Source: Acidobacteriota bacterium (GTDB lineage Bacteria; Acidobacteriota; Aminicenantia; Aminicenantales; Saccharicenantaceae). Taken from it: a DNA stretch of 8,327 nt. Made by a program: the position numbers and the translations under genes. Below the pieces are notes generated by a model. That model did not search any database and was not told the DNA's origin. It saw only the letters and a list, made by a program, of their open reading frames with translations. Below, in pieces: positions 1 to 7,178 of this stretch. The stretch's first letter is position 1. Each line of letters opens with the position of its first letter. The stretch is from assembly GCA_003476685.1 (NCBI GenBank), contig DMVN01000041.1, forward strand, positions 1 to 8,327, written 5' to 3'.

Positions 1-1
1 G

Positions 2-2023
2 ATGGTAGAACCTGTTCCAGGGTCCGAGCCGACCGAGAAAACGGAACTGCGTGTCCTATATGATGAGGGCAACCTCTACCTGGGGATTTTCTGTTACGAC
101 AGCGAACCGAAAAGAATAGCCTCCAACTCCCTGGCCCATGACCAGACCGGTCGAAGTCGTGGCTGGTATGGCATGGGGCGTCAAACTGCCAGCACCAGTG
201 ATGATGTGGTCAGAGTCCTGATTGACCCTTTCCTTGATAAAAGAACCGCCTATGTTTTTTATGTCAATTCCAGGGGGGCCAGGAGCGAAGGCCTGGTCTC
301 TGGCGGCAACGCCAGCCTAAACTGGGATGGAGTCTGGGAAGCTAAAGCCAGAATTCAGAATAACGGCTGGGCGGCCGAAATCAAGATTCCCTATAAGACC
401 ATTTCTTTCAAAAAGGACCTGCCGGCCTGGGGACTGAACGTCGAGCGTTACATCGCCCGCAAGCAGGAGACCATCAGGTTGTCTGGCATCTCCCGGGATG
501 CCAATTTCAACAACCCCATGACCGCAGCCGAGCTGGAAGGCATCTCCGACATCAGGCAAGGGCTGGGCATTACCATCCGTCCTTACGGCCTGGTGGCTGC
601 CCAGAATGACCGCCTGCTGGACAATAAATATAACTGGAAAGCCCAGGGCGGAGTGGACCTCTATAAGAATCTCACTCCCAACCTGGTGGCGGCCCTGACC
701 TACAACACCGATTTTGCTGAAACCGAAGTGGACGAACGCCGCATCAACCTGACCCGCTTCCCGCTGTTCTTCCCGGAAAAGCGGATGTTTTTCCTGGAAG
801 GTTCAGAGACCTTTAACTTCAGCTCGAGCGTTAGCTTCTTTCCGTTTTTCAGCCGCCGGATTGGACTTTATCAGGGGCAGCAGGTACCAATCAATTTCGG
901 GGCCAAGCTCTACGGCAAGGTGGGCAAATTCAACCTGTCAATGATGGATATGGAAACCAGGGCCTTTGACCCCCTGCCACGCAGCAACATGTTTGCCGGG
1001 CGGGTTACCTATGATTTTCTGCAGGAGAGTAAGATCGGGGTTATCGTCACCAACGGCAGCCCGAGCGGTGACCGCAACACCCTGGTCGGTTTTGACATAA
1101 ATTATGCCAGCTCCCGTTTTGCTGGCAACAAGAATATCTGGTTAGCCGGCTGGGCCGTTTATAACTGGAACGACCGGGAAGGCCGCCATCACGGCTTCGG
1201 GCTCCGGGCCAATTATCCCAACGACCTGGTTGGCATTGAATCCACTTATGCTTACTATGGCGAAGCCCTCGACCCCGGGCTGGGTTACATGATGCGGCAG
1301 GGAATCCAGACTTTTTACCTGAAGCTATCTTACAACCCGAGGCCGAGCCGGGGCTGGCTGGACAGAGCCGTCAGGCAATTCTTTTTTGAAGCCAGCGGTG
1401 ACTTTTACTGGAAGCTGGATGGCACCCTGGAAACCAGTCGCCTGACTTTTGAACCCCTGAGCTTCAGAACCGAAAGCGGAGAGAATTTTAACGCTTCCGT
1501 CGTGGTTAATCACGACGTGCTACCCTACGACTTTGAAGTGGCCGAGGGCCTGGTGCTGCCAGCCGGGCCTTATGATTTTACTAACCTGCGTCTGAGCTTT
1601 AACACCGCTACCTACCGTCCCTTATCCTTTGACCTGAATTACACGGTCGGGGGCTTTTATTCCGGTCATTACGGCGATTTCAACGCCGGGTTGACCTACC
1701 ACTTCCGGGGCAACCTGGACCTATCGTTCAACACCAACCTGGTGCGGGGGACGCTGCCCCAGGGCCAGATCAACGAAAATGTTTATCAGCTGAAGCTGGA
1801 CTTCTATTTTTCCCCGGACCTGGGCTTTATGAATTATATCCAGTACGACAGCGTTTCCAGACTGCTGGGCTGGAGTGCCCGCTTCCGCTGGGAAATAAAG
1901 CCAGGCAATTTTATCTACCTGATTTATAACTCCAACTGGGAGAGGCGCTGGGACCCAGCCAGCCGCTTCTATGCGGTCGGCGACCGCGGGGTGTTCAAGG
2001 TTACCCTGTCCATCAGGCCATAG
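2..2023 (+). CDS. DUF5916 family outer-membrane beta-barrel protein with N-terminal CBM9-like domain (5' truncated by window edge)
   Basis: The frame is open at the window edge and the first visible ATG is probably internal, because the protein begins in the middle of a CBM9-like fold: PTEKTELRVLYDEGNLYLG (residues 10-28) normally follows 30-40 more residues plus a signal peptide. The CBM9-like part runs to about residue 160. A barrel region follows, opening with GLGITIRPYG (187-196). The DUF5916 signature is clear at about residues 234-287: TDFAETEVDERRINLTRF, then FFPEKRMFFLEGSETF and FSRRIG. The rest (about 290-673) is alternating aromatic/polar strand sequence, as in outer-membrane barrels, with the stop TAG at 2021-2023. 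Family knowledge: these proteins are widespread in Bacteroidota and Acidobacteriota-like bacteria and their substrate is unknown. The CBM9-like domain hints at glycan binding, but this is inference. No partner gene is visible downstream on this strand within 700 nt. Confidence 0.88.
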   Translation: MVEPVPGSEPTEKTELRVLYDEGNLYLGIFCYDSEPKRIASNSLAHDQTGRSRGWYGMGRQTASTSDDVVRVLIDPFLDKRTAYVFYVNSRGARSEGLVSGGNASLNWDGVWEAKARIQNNGWAAEIKIPYKTISFKKDLPAWGLNVERYIARKQETIRLSGISRDANFNNPMTAAELEGISDIRQGLGITIRPYGLVAAQNDRLLDNKYNWKAQGGVDLYKNLTPNLVAALTYNTDFAETEVDERRINLTRFPLFFPEKRMFFLEGSETFNFSSSVSFFPFFSRRIGLYQGQQVPINFGAKLYGKVGKFNLSMMDMETRAFDPLPRSNMFAGRVTYDFLQESKIGVIVTNGSPSGDRNTLVGFDINYASSRFAGNKNIWLAGWAVYNWNDREGRHHGFGLRANYPNDLVGIESTYAYYGEALDPGLGYMMRQGIQTFYLKLSYNPRPSRGWLDRAVRQFFFEASGDFYWKLDGTLETSRLTFEPLSFRTESGENFNASVVVNHDVLPYDFEVAEGLVLPAGPYDFTNLRLSFNTATYRPLSFDLNYTVGGFYSGHYGDFNAGLTYHFRGNLDLSFNTNLVRGTLPQGQINENVYQLKLDFYFSPDLGFMNYIQYDSVSRLLGWSARFRWEIKPGNFIYLIYNSNWERRWDPASRFYAVGDRGVFKVTLSIRP

Positions 2024-2567
2024 ACCAGATATCTTTTTCCAGAAGCAAAATTAATCAGGATTTGAATAGTGGTCAAACCAAGGGGCTGACCATCACTGAA
2101 AGTTAAGGCTGTCTCCTGGTTCATTTCTGGACCAAGCCCCAGTCCAAAGAAAGACTGGTAATGAATCATTCCTTCATTGTGGCTGTCAGTAAAATTTACC
2201 TTCCTAAAAATAAGAAATTATGAATTTTACCCAGCTCGACTCAGATAAATATATTTAGCTTTTTTAGCCTTCTTGGCTTTAGCTGCCACTTCGGCTTTGC
2301 TCTTGCGCCTCAGGCTGGCGGACTGAGCCCGCTACCGACCCCGCAGACGGCCCTACTACCCCTGATAATCGCCAGCTTCGAGCCACCGCTTCCAGCTACC
2401 ATCCCCGCTGCCCCGGAAAGCTGGACTCCCAATCCGCCACCGATAATACCCGGAATGGAATTAAGCACTTTTCTCTGTGGGGTGCTCTTTTTTGCTATTT
2501 TCCAGAACAAAACCCGAGACCCACCGCCGGCCCTTCCGAAAATCACCCGCAGGGGGGAATCTGATTA

Positions 2568-2592
2568 GCCCCGCAAATCATCCTGACGGGGC
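2568..2592. repeat. GC-rich inverted repeat (6-bp arms)
   Basis: GCCCCG (2568-2573) is complementary to CGGGGC (2587-2592) across a 13-nt loop. There is no T-tract, so it is not a standard terminator. It sits just ahead of the candidate promoter for the HEAT/HD-GYP gene pair and could be a regulator site or a fortuitous hairpin. Confidence 0.3.
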
Positions 2593-2621
2593 ATGACGGG
2601 TTGAGTCTCGGCACTTAGAAT
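2593..2621 (+). promoter_or_regulatory. Candidate sigma70-like promoter for the HEAT/HD-GYP gene pair
   Basis: ATGACG (2593-2598, 4/6 to TTGACA) and TAGAAT (2616-2621, 5/6 to TATAAT) are separated by 17 nt. This would give a 5' leader of roughly 105 nt before the ATG at 2736. A second -10-like box, TAAAAT at 2662-2667, has no good -35 partner. Such matches occur often by chance, so this is only the best candidate in the gap. Confidence 0.25.
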
Positions 2622-2717
2622 GAAGAAAGGTAAAAGAATTTTAGGGCAAAAATGGGCGCAATAAAATAGACTGGGCTCTGACTGGGGCTTCAAGTCCGGT
2701 AGGTCAGAACTCGAGGG

Positions 2718-2723
2718 AAGGAG
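2718..2723 (+). promoter_or_regulatory. Ribosome binding site for the HEAT-like gene
   Basis: AAGGAG ends 12 nt before the ATG at 2736. The spacing is longer than the usual 5-9 nt, but it is the only strong site nearby and supports this start. Confidence 0.6.
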
Positions 2724-2735
2724 TCTTCCTGATTT

Positions 2736-4727
2736 ATGGGTACTGAGGTCGTTCCTGGGTCCGGTTCGACCGGGGCTGGTCCATCAACGGGATTGGAGCG
2801 GGACCGCTGCCTGCTTGATTTTTTAAAAATTTTGCGTCTGACCTTCAAGATGGCCAGCATCTATCATCAGGATCACCCGACCTTCAAGAGAACGGTCGAG
2901 GAGCTGATGAGCAGCCTGGAAGGTGTTTTGCAATTCAGCAGCCCGCTTCTCATCGGGTTCAGTCCCAATTCCTTGCTAATTGGAGAGCAATTCTGGGGCG
3001 GTGATAAGACCACAACCGAACTGGCCCGCCTGTTCCATCTCCGTAAGGTCAAGCGGCTGGAAATCTATCGCGGACTGTCAACCCAGGAGTTGCTCAGCTT
3101 TATTTCCGGTCTGACTCGCCCCCTCCCGGAATTCATCCGCCAGGGCGGAACTAAGGGTCTGCTCGGCCGGGAAAATTTTAACCATCTTAAGCTGGAAGTT
3201 CTTGATTATTCCCAGTTGCTGAAGGGAGAAGGGGAGGAAATCAAGGACATCTGGCCCTACCTGCTGATGGAAGCGGTGACCGAGAATGACCCGAATAAGC
3301 TGGACCTGCTGGCCGGAAGCTTTGAGAAAGTGGTGGGCCGGTTTAATACTGAAGACCTTGTCCAGAATGAAGAACTTCACAGAAATCTTGTACATTTCTT
3401 CCTTCATCTCCGGGAAACAGGTCAGGATAAATACACCCGTTGTGCCCGGGAGCTACTCCGGTCATTGCTGGCCGTGCGCAAGCTGCCGCCTGAATCCAGG
3501 CTGGAGAAACTGCAACAGATCATTTCTTCCCTGAATGAAAAAGAACTGGCCTCAACCCTGTGGGAGGAAATAATCGGCAACGACAGGTTTGATTCCATGA
3601 GCTTTGCCGTTTTCACCAGGCTCGTTCACCGGGAGCGCCACCAGACCATTTCCACTGCGCTGAAGGAACTATTTACTGGCGATGAACCCAGGAACAGGCG
3701 GCCGGAAGTGGAAAAAAAGATCAAGTCTCTGCTCAACGGAAATTCTGGCCAACTTCTCACTGATATCTACCGCCAGACTCTGACCAGCCTCCTGGGCGAA
3801 ATCTCATTCGAAAGACAAATTACCTTTGACCATAAGCAGCTGAGAAGGAACTACCGTTTTATCCTGGTTAACCTGCTGTCGGCGGAAAAGCAGAAAGAAG
3901 CCGCCAGTCAGAACCTGGAACGAATTCTTGAGGAATGGCCAACCATCACCGCAGAAAAAGACCTGGAATTCATCCAGTCTTTGTTGACCGTACTCCAGGA
4001 GAAAGCCAAACTGCTATCCGGGGAGCCCGGCTATGAAAAAGCCTGTGCTTCCATATCCGCCTACCTGGAAGATTGTCTCCTCCGGGGAGATGAGCAGCCC
4101 GAACTGGAGACCCTGGTGCGGCAGTTGGGCCGAAGCCTTCATAAGCCGGAAGTTTACCTGAGCCGGATTTTCATAGACAGGCAGGTTACTTCCCTCATGC
4201 TCAAAGCCTTTTTCCAGTTCTTTCAGGAGAGTCTGCCCGCTTTTCTGGATCATTTAAGCCGCCGGGCAGCCGATAGCTGGCTGCTCGAAAAAATCGCGGC
4301 TGCTCTGGGGACGATCGACCTGCCCGTGAGCCTGACCATTTTGAAAAAAATATATCTGCTCGGGGACCAGAAAGTTAAACTTCAGGCCCTCCGAGCCATG
4401 CAGCCCTTGAGCGAGTTCGATGAGAATTTCCTGTTCTCGATTCTTAATTCCAAAGACAGGCAGCTAAAGGCCGAGGCTCTGAGTCTGCTGATGAGGTTTG
4501 AAAGAACCCGGCACGTAGCTTTTATCAGGCTGTTAAATTTGTCTTCACCCTACGGAATCAGAAACAGAAGGATAATCCAGCACCTGCAAATCGTCGAAGA
4601 AAAGAACTTGAAAGAGGCCAGGCCCTTCCTGCTGAAACTGGCGGCCAGAAAGGATTTCTGGAATCGCCGGGTGCGGCAGGAAGCCAGGCGCATTATGGAG
4701 AAATGGGATGGGTGGGATAAGGGATAA
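2736..4727 (+). CDS. HEAT-repeat-like helical protein sharing an N-terminal domain with the adjacent HD-GYP protein
   Basis: The 663-residue protein has no signal peptide or membrane segment and is probably cytoplasmic. After a low-complexity start rich in Gly, Ser and Thr (1-23), residues 24-130 form a domain that clearly matches residues 8-112 of the next protein. Shared features are an IYxxDHPxF motif (42-50), a central LxG strand pair, and GLSTQELLSFI (113-123). Similarity may extend to about residue 155 (NHLKLEVL). The remainder is almost wholly amphipathic helices. The C-terminal part (about 510-655) has HEAT-like helical pairs, such as VKLQALRAMQPLS and RQLKAEALSLLMRFE, which usually form a curved protein-binding scaffold. 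No catalytic motif is visible. Its 3' end overlaps the HD-GYP start by 20 nt, implying a joint role, perhaps as scaffold or regulator of that enzyme (inference). The exact family is unrecognised; the fold call is moderately sure. Confidence 0.8.
   Translation: MGTEVVPGSGSTGAGPSTGLERDRCLLDFLKILRLTFKMASIYHQDHPTFKRTVEELMSSLEGVLQFSSPLLIGFSPNSLLIGEQFWGGDKTTTELARLFHLRKVKRLEIYRGLSTQELLSFISGLTRPLPEFIRQGGTKGLLGRENFNHLKLEVLDYSQLLKGEGEEIKDIWPYLLMEAVTENDPNKLDLLAGSFEKVVGRFNTEDLVQNEELHRNLVHFFLHLRETGQDKYTRCARELLRSLLAVRKLPPESRLEKLQQIISSLNEKELASTLWEEIIGNDRFDSMSFAVFTRLVHRERHQTISTALKELFTGDEPRNRRPEVEKKIKSLLNGNSGQLLTDIYRQTLTSLLGEISFERQITFDHKQLRRNYRFILVNLLSAEKQKEAASQNLERILEEWPTITAEKDLEFIQSLLTVLQEKAKLLSGEPGYEKACASISAYLEDCLLRGDEQPELETLVRQLGRSLHKPEVYLSRIFIDRQVTSLMLKAFFQFFQESLPAFLDHLSRRAADSWLLEKIAAALGTIDLPVSLTILKKIYLLGDQKVKLQALRAMQPLSEFDENFLFSILNSKDRQLKAEALSLLMRFERTRHVAFIRLLNLSSPYGIRNRRIIQHLQIVEEKNLKEARPFLLKLAARKDFWNRRVRQEARRIMEKWDGWDKG
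4697..4700 (+). promoter_or_regulatory. Ribosome binding site of the HD-GYP gene inside the upstream gene
   Basis: GGAG lies 7 nt before the ATG at 4708, within the coding end of the HEAT-like gene. It supports the overlapping start and reinitiation by ribosomes finishing the upstream frame at 4725-4727. Confidence 0.55.
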
Positions 4728-6081
4728 AGTCAAACGCTGTTTCCTGCTGCTGATGAACGCCATCCAGGCTGGCAAGATTTATTCGACTGACCATCCTAAG
4801 TTCCAGGAATTTATCGGCCATTTATACGCTAATCTGAAGGAGCTGCTCGAGGCTCGCCAGGAACTGACTCTTGGTATCGTCAGCGGCGAGCTGGCCTGGG
4901 AAGAGGAAATCTTTTTTGACCTCAGCGCCAAGCTGGCCGGCCTGATTAGCTTTCTGGAGGAAAGCCGGGTTGAAAGGATCGTCTTCTCCCAGGGTTTAAC
5001 CCTGGCCGAACTTCGCCAGTTCATAATTTCCCTGGCCCGGGCCAGACAGTCCGGTCAGGGGGAAGAGAAAGAAGGACCGGACCTGAATGGGCTTCAGCAT
5101 ATCCGGGCTGGACGTCTGAGGGCTACGGTCCGGAATAACCTGTCTGACCGGGAAGAAGCAGAACTGAAAAAGAAGTATTTCAGCGCCGTCCAGACTGTTG
5201 ACCAGTCTCTCAATCTTGTTCTGGAGGAACGGGAAGTCGATTACCTGGACCTGCGCTTCAACCTCCTGAACATCATGGAGAATTTTTTCGGGCGGCACCA
5301 GGAACTCCTCAACCTGGTCTCAGTGAAGGAGCGGGACCTGGTCACCTTCGTGCATCTCCTCAACGTTACCCTGCTGGTCATGTTCTTTGCTTCCCGGCTG
5401 GGATTTGCCAGTGACGATGTCCTCGACCTGGGCCTGGCTGCTCTTTATCATGACATCGGGAAGCTCTATATTTCCAGGAAAATAATCAAAAAGAAAGGGC
5501 GGCTGACCGAAGCTGAATTCCAGCAGGTTCAGAGCCATCCCATCATCGGGGCCAGAATTCTCCAGGGCTACAAGGAGTCTCTCGGCTATCTGCCGATGGT
5601 AGCCGCCTTCGAGCATCATCTCCGTTACGACCTATCGGGTTATCCCAAATTGCCCGACACCCGGAAACCCCATCTGGCTTCAATGATGATTTCTATCTGC
5701 GATGTCTACGATGCCCTGTCCCTGAAACGGTCTTATAAAAAAGAATTTCCTCCGGACAAAATCTATGAACTGATGACCATGGAAAAAGGCAAGGCTTTCC
5801 CGCCTGAGCTGCTGGATAAGTTCTTTCAGTTTGTTGGCCTGTGGCCGGTAGGTACCATTGCCCTGCTCAGCGATGGCCGGGTTGGAGTGGTCCGTCAGGT
5901 CAATGAGCAGGACATAGCCAGGCCGGTGGTGGAAATAATCGCGCCTCAAAGTAACGGGGAGCAGGTTGATTTGAGCCAGAACGGCACACTTTCCATCATC
6001 AGGGCTCTTGACCCCCGCGGCGAGGGCAAAAAATACTTGAAACACCCGAAGAGGGCGGCGCCGGTCGAAACTCCGTTTTAA
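4708..6081 (+). CDS. HD-GYP domain phosphohydrolase (putative cyclic-di-GMP phosphodiesterase) with N-terminal paralogous domain
   Basis: This 457-residue soluble protein has three parts. Residues 8-112 are the domain shared with the upstream protein (IYSTDHPKF at 24-32, GLTLAELRQFI at 96-106). Residues 113-200 are a charged helical linker. Residues 210-360 are an HD-GYP domain: H216, HDIGK (248-252), H277, HH (303-304), D308, GYP (311-313) and D332 in the CDVYDAL segment. These match the metal-binding His/Asp pattern of the family, which hydrolyses cyclic-di-GMP to pGpG and GMP. The signature is variant: HHLRYDLSGYP in place of HHExxDGxGYP, so Glu is Leu and the first Gly is Leu. The C-terminal part (about 378-435) starts GLWPVGTIALL and includes RPVVEII, a tail often seen in this family. 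All main metal ligands appear present, so activity is plausible but untested. The start is set by GGAG 7 nt upstream and by the shared domain beginning at once. It overlaps the preceding gene by 20 nt. Confidence 0.9.
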   Translation: MGGIRDKVKRCFLLLMNAIQAGKIYSTDHPKFQEFIGHLYANLKELLEARQELTLGIVSGELAWEEEIFFDLSAKLAGLISFLEESRVERIVFSQGLTLAELRQFIISLARARQSGQGEEKEGPDLNGLQHIRAGRLRATVRNNLSDREEAELKKKYFSAVQTVDQSLNLVLEEREVDYLDLRFNLLNIMENFFGRHQELLNLVSVKERDLVTFVHLLNVTLLVMFFASRLGFASDDVLDLGLAALYHDIGKLYISRKIIKKKGRLTEAEFQQVQSHPIIGARILQGYKESLGYLPMVAAFEHHLRYDLSGYPKLPDTRKPHLASMMISICDVYDALSLKRSYKKEFPPDKIYELMTMEKGKAFPPELLDKFFQFVGLWPVGTIALLSDGRVGVVRQVNEQDIARPVVEIIAPQSNGEQVDLSQNGTLSIIRALDPRGEGKKYLKHPKRAAPVETPF

Positions 6082-6110
6082 GGAGGGGACACCTGCAGGT
6101 GTCCCCTCCT
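6081..6110. terminator. Perfect 30-bp palindrome between convergent genes, probable bidirectional terminator or REP-like element
   Basis: The arm AGGAGGGGACACCTG (6081-6095) is followed directly by its exact reverse complement (6096-6110). As RNA it would form a 13-bp stem with a TGCA loop on either strand. Its first base is the last base of the HD-GYP stop codon, and it ends 5 nt before the stop of the convergent phospholipase gene. Neither side has a clear T-tract, so it is not a textbook intrinsic terminator. Position favours termination or 3'-end protection for both transcripts; a dispersed GGGGAC...GTCCCC palindrome is the alternative. Confidence 0.7.
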
Positions 6111-6115
6111 GGTTA

Positions 6116-7129
6116 TCACTTAATTTTGCTCTTGATCAGGGCGGCTGTGGGCCGGGTGGCCATGACGCTGGGCTTGACTTCCTTGACCATACCCTTTTTC
6201 AGCATGTTGATAGTAGCCATGATTTCAGGCAGATAATCATTTTCAATCAGACCTATGGCTGCCTGGAAAGCGCCCTGGAGCAGAGCGGTCAAGGTGGCCT
6301 CGTCCGGCACGGGCAGGCCGACTGCCGTCAAATACACGGCGGCCAGATTCTTGAATTCAGCGATGACATTTTCCAGAATTGTGGCTTCGTCCTGCTGAAG
6401 CAGCCAGCCGTAGGCGATGCAGGAAGTTCTGAAATTATTCTCTTCGTTCCGGATTAGTTGTTCAGCTTCTTCATAGGTCAGAGGAGCAGCGATGGTTTGG
6501 GAAAAATCAGTCAGTCCCTGGGCATAGGCCCTGACCATCAGGTTCTGCATGTTAGTTTTCGGCCTGGCAGCAATCTGGATAATCTTAGAACCCAGAGTGC
6601 GGTCGTAGCGAACCAGAACTATATCACCGGCAGCTTCAATAATATTATGACAGATTTCCAGAGCAATGGCCGGATAATCTTTGAGCAGATTGTAATAATC
6701 AGGAGAAACACTCTTCAGGTAGTCATCCAGCATTTTAGCCTTGGTGATGACATAGCCTTCATTCGGGTCCAGGGTGAGCGAAGCATGATGGGCGGTGGAA
6801 TCAGCTCCCCAGGTATCGTTGTGGCTTATAAAACCATAGGAGCTGGCTTTTTCATAGCCGTATTTTACGGCATGTTGAATTTTCAGGAAGTAATGATGGG
6901 TCTGGTCGTAGAGGAAATCGCGATACAGTAGACCGGGAAGAGTGAACATGTAGTTAAAGGCATCCGGGGCCATGGCCCCGTACATCTCCTCGATATCATA
7001 AGGACCATTAGCCTTTTTAAGGTGGTGGGCGATGAAAGCGTGTGTTCCCCTTTCCCAGCCGCTGACTGTGCCGGACATAAAGGCCAGCAACAGACAAAGC
7101 GACACCAAAACCATAGCACCCTTTCTCAT
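6116..7129 (-). CDS. Secreted zinc-dependent phospholipase C family protein
   Basis: The 337-residue protein begins with a signal peptide: Arg/Lys at 2-3, a hydrophobic core at 6-18, and likely cleavage after VSG at 22-24. The mature protein would then begin with Trp25, followed by His30. In Bacillus cereus phospholipase C the N-terminal Trp and nearby His bind zinc, and the other ligands have counterparts here: Asp56 (APDAF), His78/79 (THHYF), His103 and Asp110 (SHNDTWGAD), His114/115, and His161xxxGlu165 (CHNIIE). The fold is therefore the Zn-PLC/S1-P1 nuclease type, acting outside the cytoplasm on phosphodiester bonds. The substrate, phospholipid or other, cannot be decided. The H103-D110 spacing is longer than HxxxD in the Bacillus enzyme. 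Residues after about 170 are helical, with no motif I recognise. AGGAGG 7 nt before the ATG fixes the start. The gene converges on the HD-GYP gene, 34 nt away. Confidence 0.85.
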   Translation of the reverse strand: MRKGAMVLVSLCLLLAFMSGTVSGWERGTHAFIAHHLKKANGPYDIEEMYGAMAPDAFNYMFTLPGLLYRDFLYDQTHHYFLKIQHAVKYGYEKASSYGFISHNDTWGADSTAHHASLTLDPNEGYVITKAKMLDDYLKSVSPDYYNLLKDYPAIALEICHNIIEAAGDIVLVRYDRTLGSKIIQIAARPKTNMQNLMVRAYAQGLTDFSQTIAAPLTYEEAEQLIRNEENNFRTSCIAYGWLLQQDEATILENVIAEFKNLAAVYLTAVGLPVPDEATLTALLQGAFQAAIGLIENDYLPEIMATINMLKKGMVKEVKPSVMATRPTAALIKSKIK

Positions 7130-7136
7130 TTTTTAT

Positions 7137-7142
7137 CCTCCT
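7137..7142 (-). promoter_or_regulatory. Strong ribosome binding site for the phospholipase C family gene
   Basis: On the minus strand AGGAGG (inside AAAGGAGGA) ends 7 nt before the ATG at 7129. It is near consensus and supports the chosen start. Confidence 0.8.
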
Positions 7143-7178
7143 TTGCTCATGAGGGGGGAATTCTAACCCCGCTTGATT

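Larger units (their letters stand above)
2024..2735. other. 712-nt gap without a convincing gene
   Basis: No recognisable gene or RNA was found here. The first part (2024-2220) is AT-richer, with two weak hairpins: TGGTCA/TGACCA at 2070-2075/2087-2092, and CCAGTC/GACTGG at 2139-2144/2153-2158. Neither is followed by a T-tract. The middle (2224-2568) is GC-rich and stop-free on the plus strand for about 114 codons, with no early ATG and a Pro-rich translation. Opposite it, a GTG-initiated minus frame (2546-2310) is Gly-rich. Further along the minus strand another frame (2331-2227) encodes an Ala/Lys-rich stretch, KAEVAAKAKKAKKAK. These fragments may be remains of a decayed gene or an unrecognised RNA. 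The last part (2593-2735) holds a weak promoter candidate and the ribosome binding site of the next gene. Confidence 0.6.

Noticed and set aside
2139..2158. CCAGTC/GACTGG hairpin as terminator of the DUF5916 gene
   Set aside because: It has only 6 bp and is not followed by a T-run, so it does not meet a usual terminator pattern.
1969..2169. Minus-strand open frame of 66 codons overlapping the end of the DUF5916 gene
   Set aside because: It has no ribosome site or family resemblance and its last third is antisense to the coding end of the barrel gene.
2676..2700. tRNA T-arm-like hairpin containing CTTCAAG
   Set aside because: The ACTGG/CCGGT stem is short, the T-loop stem does not pair properly in the tRNA register, and no acceptor, D or anticodon arm is found around it.
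5680..6045. Minus-strand open frame of 121 codons opposite the HD-GYP gene
   Set aside because: It lies wholly within a confidently assigned gene and its translation has no domain-like features.
6458..6931. Plus-strand open frame of 157 codons opposite the phospholipase gene
   Set aside because: The opposite strand carries a signal peptide and a full zinc-ligand set, so this is an antisense by-product.
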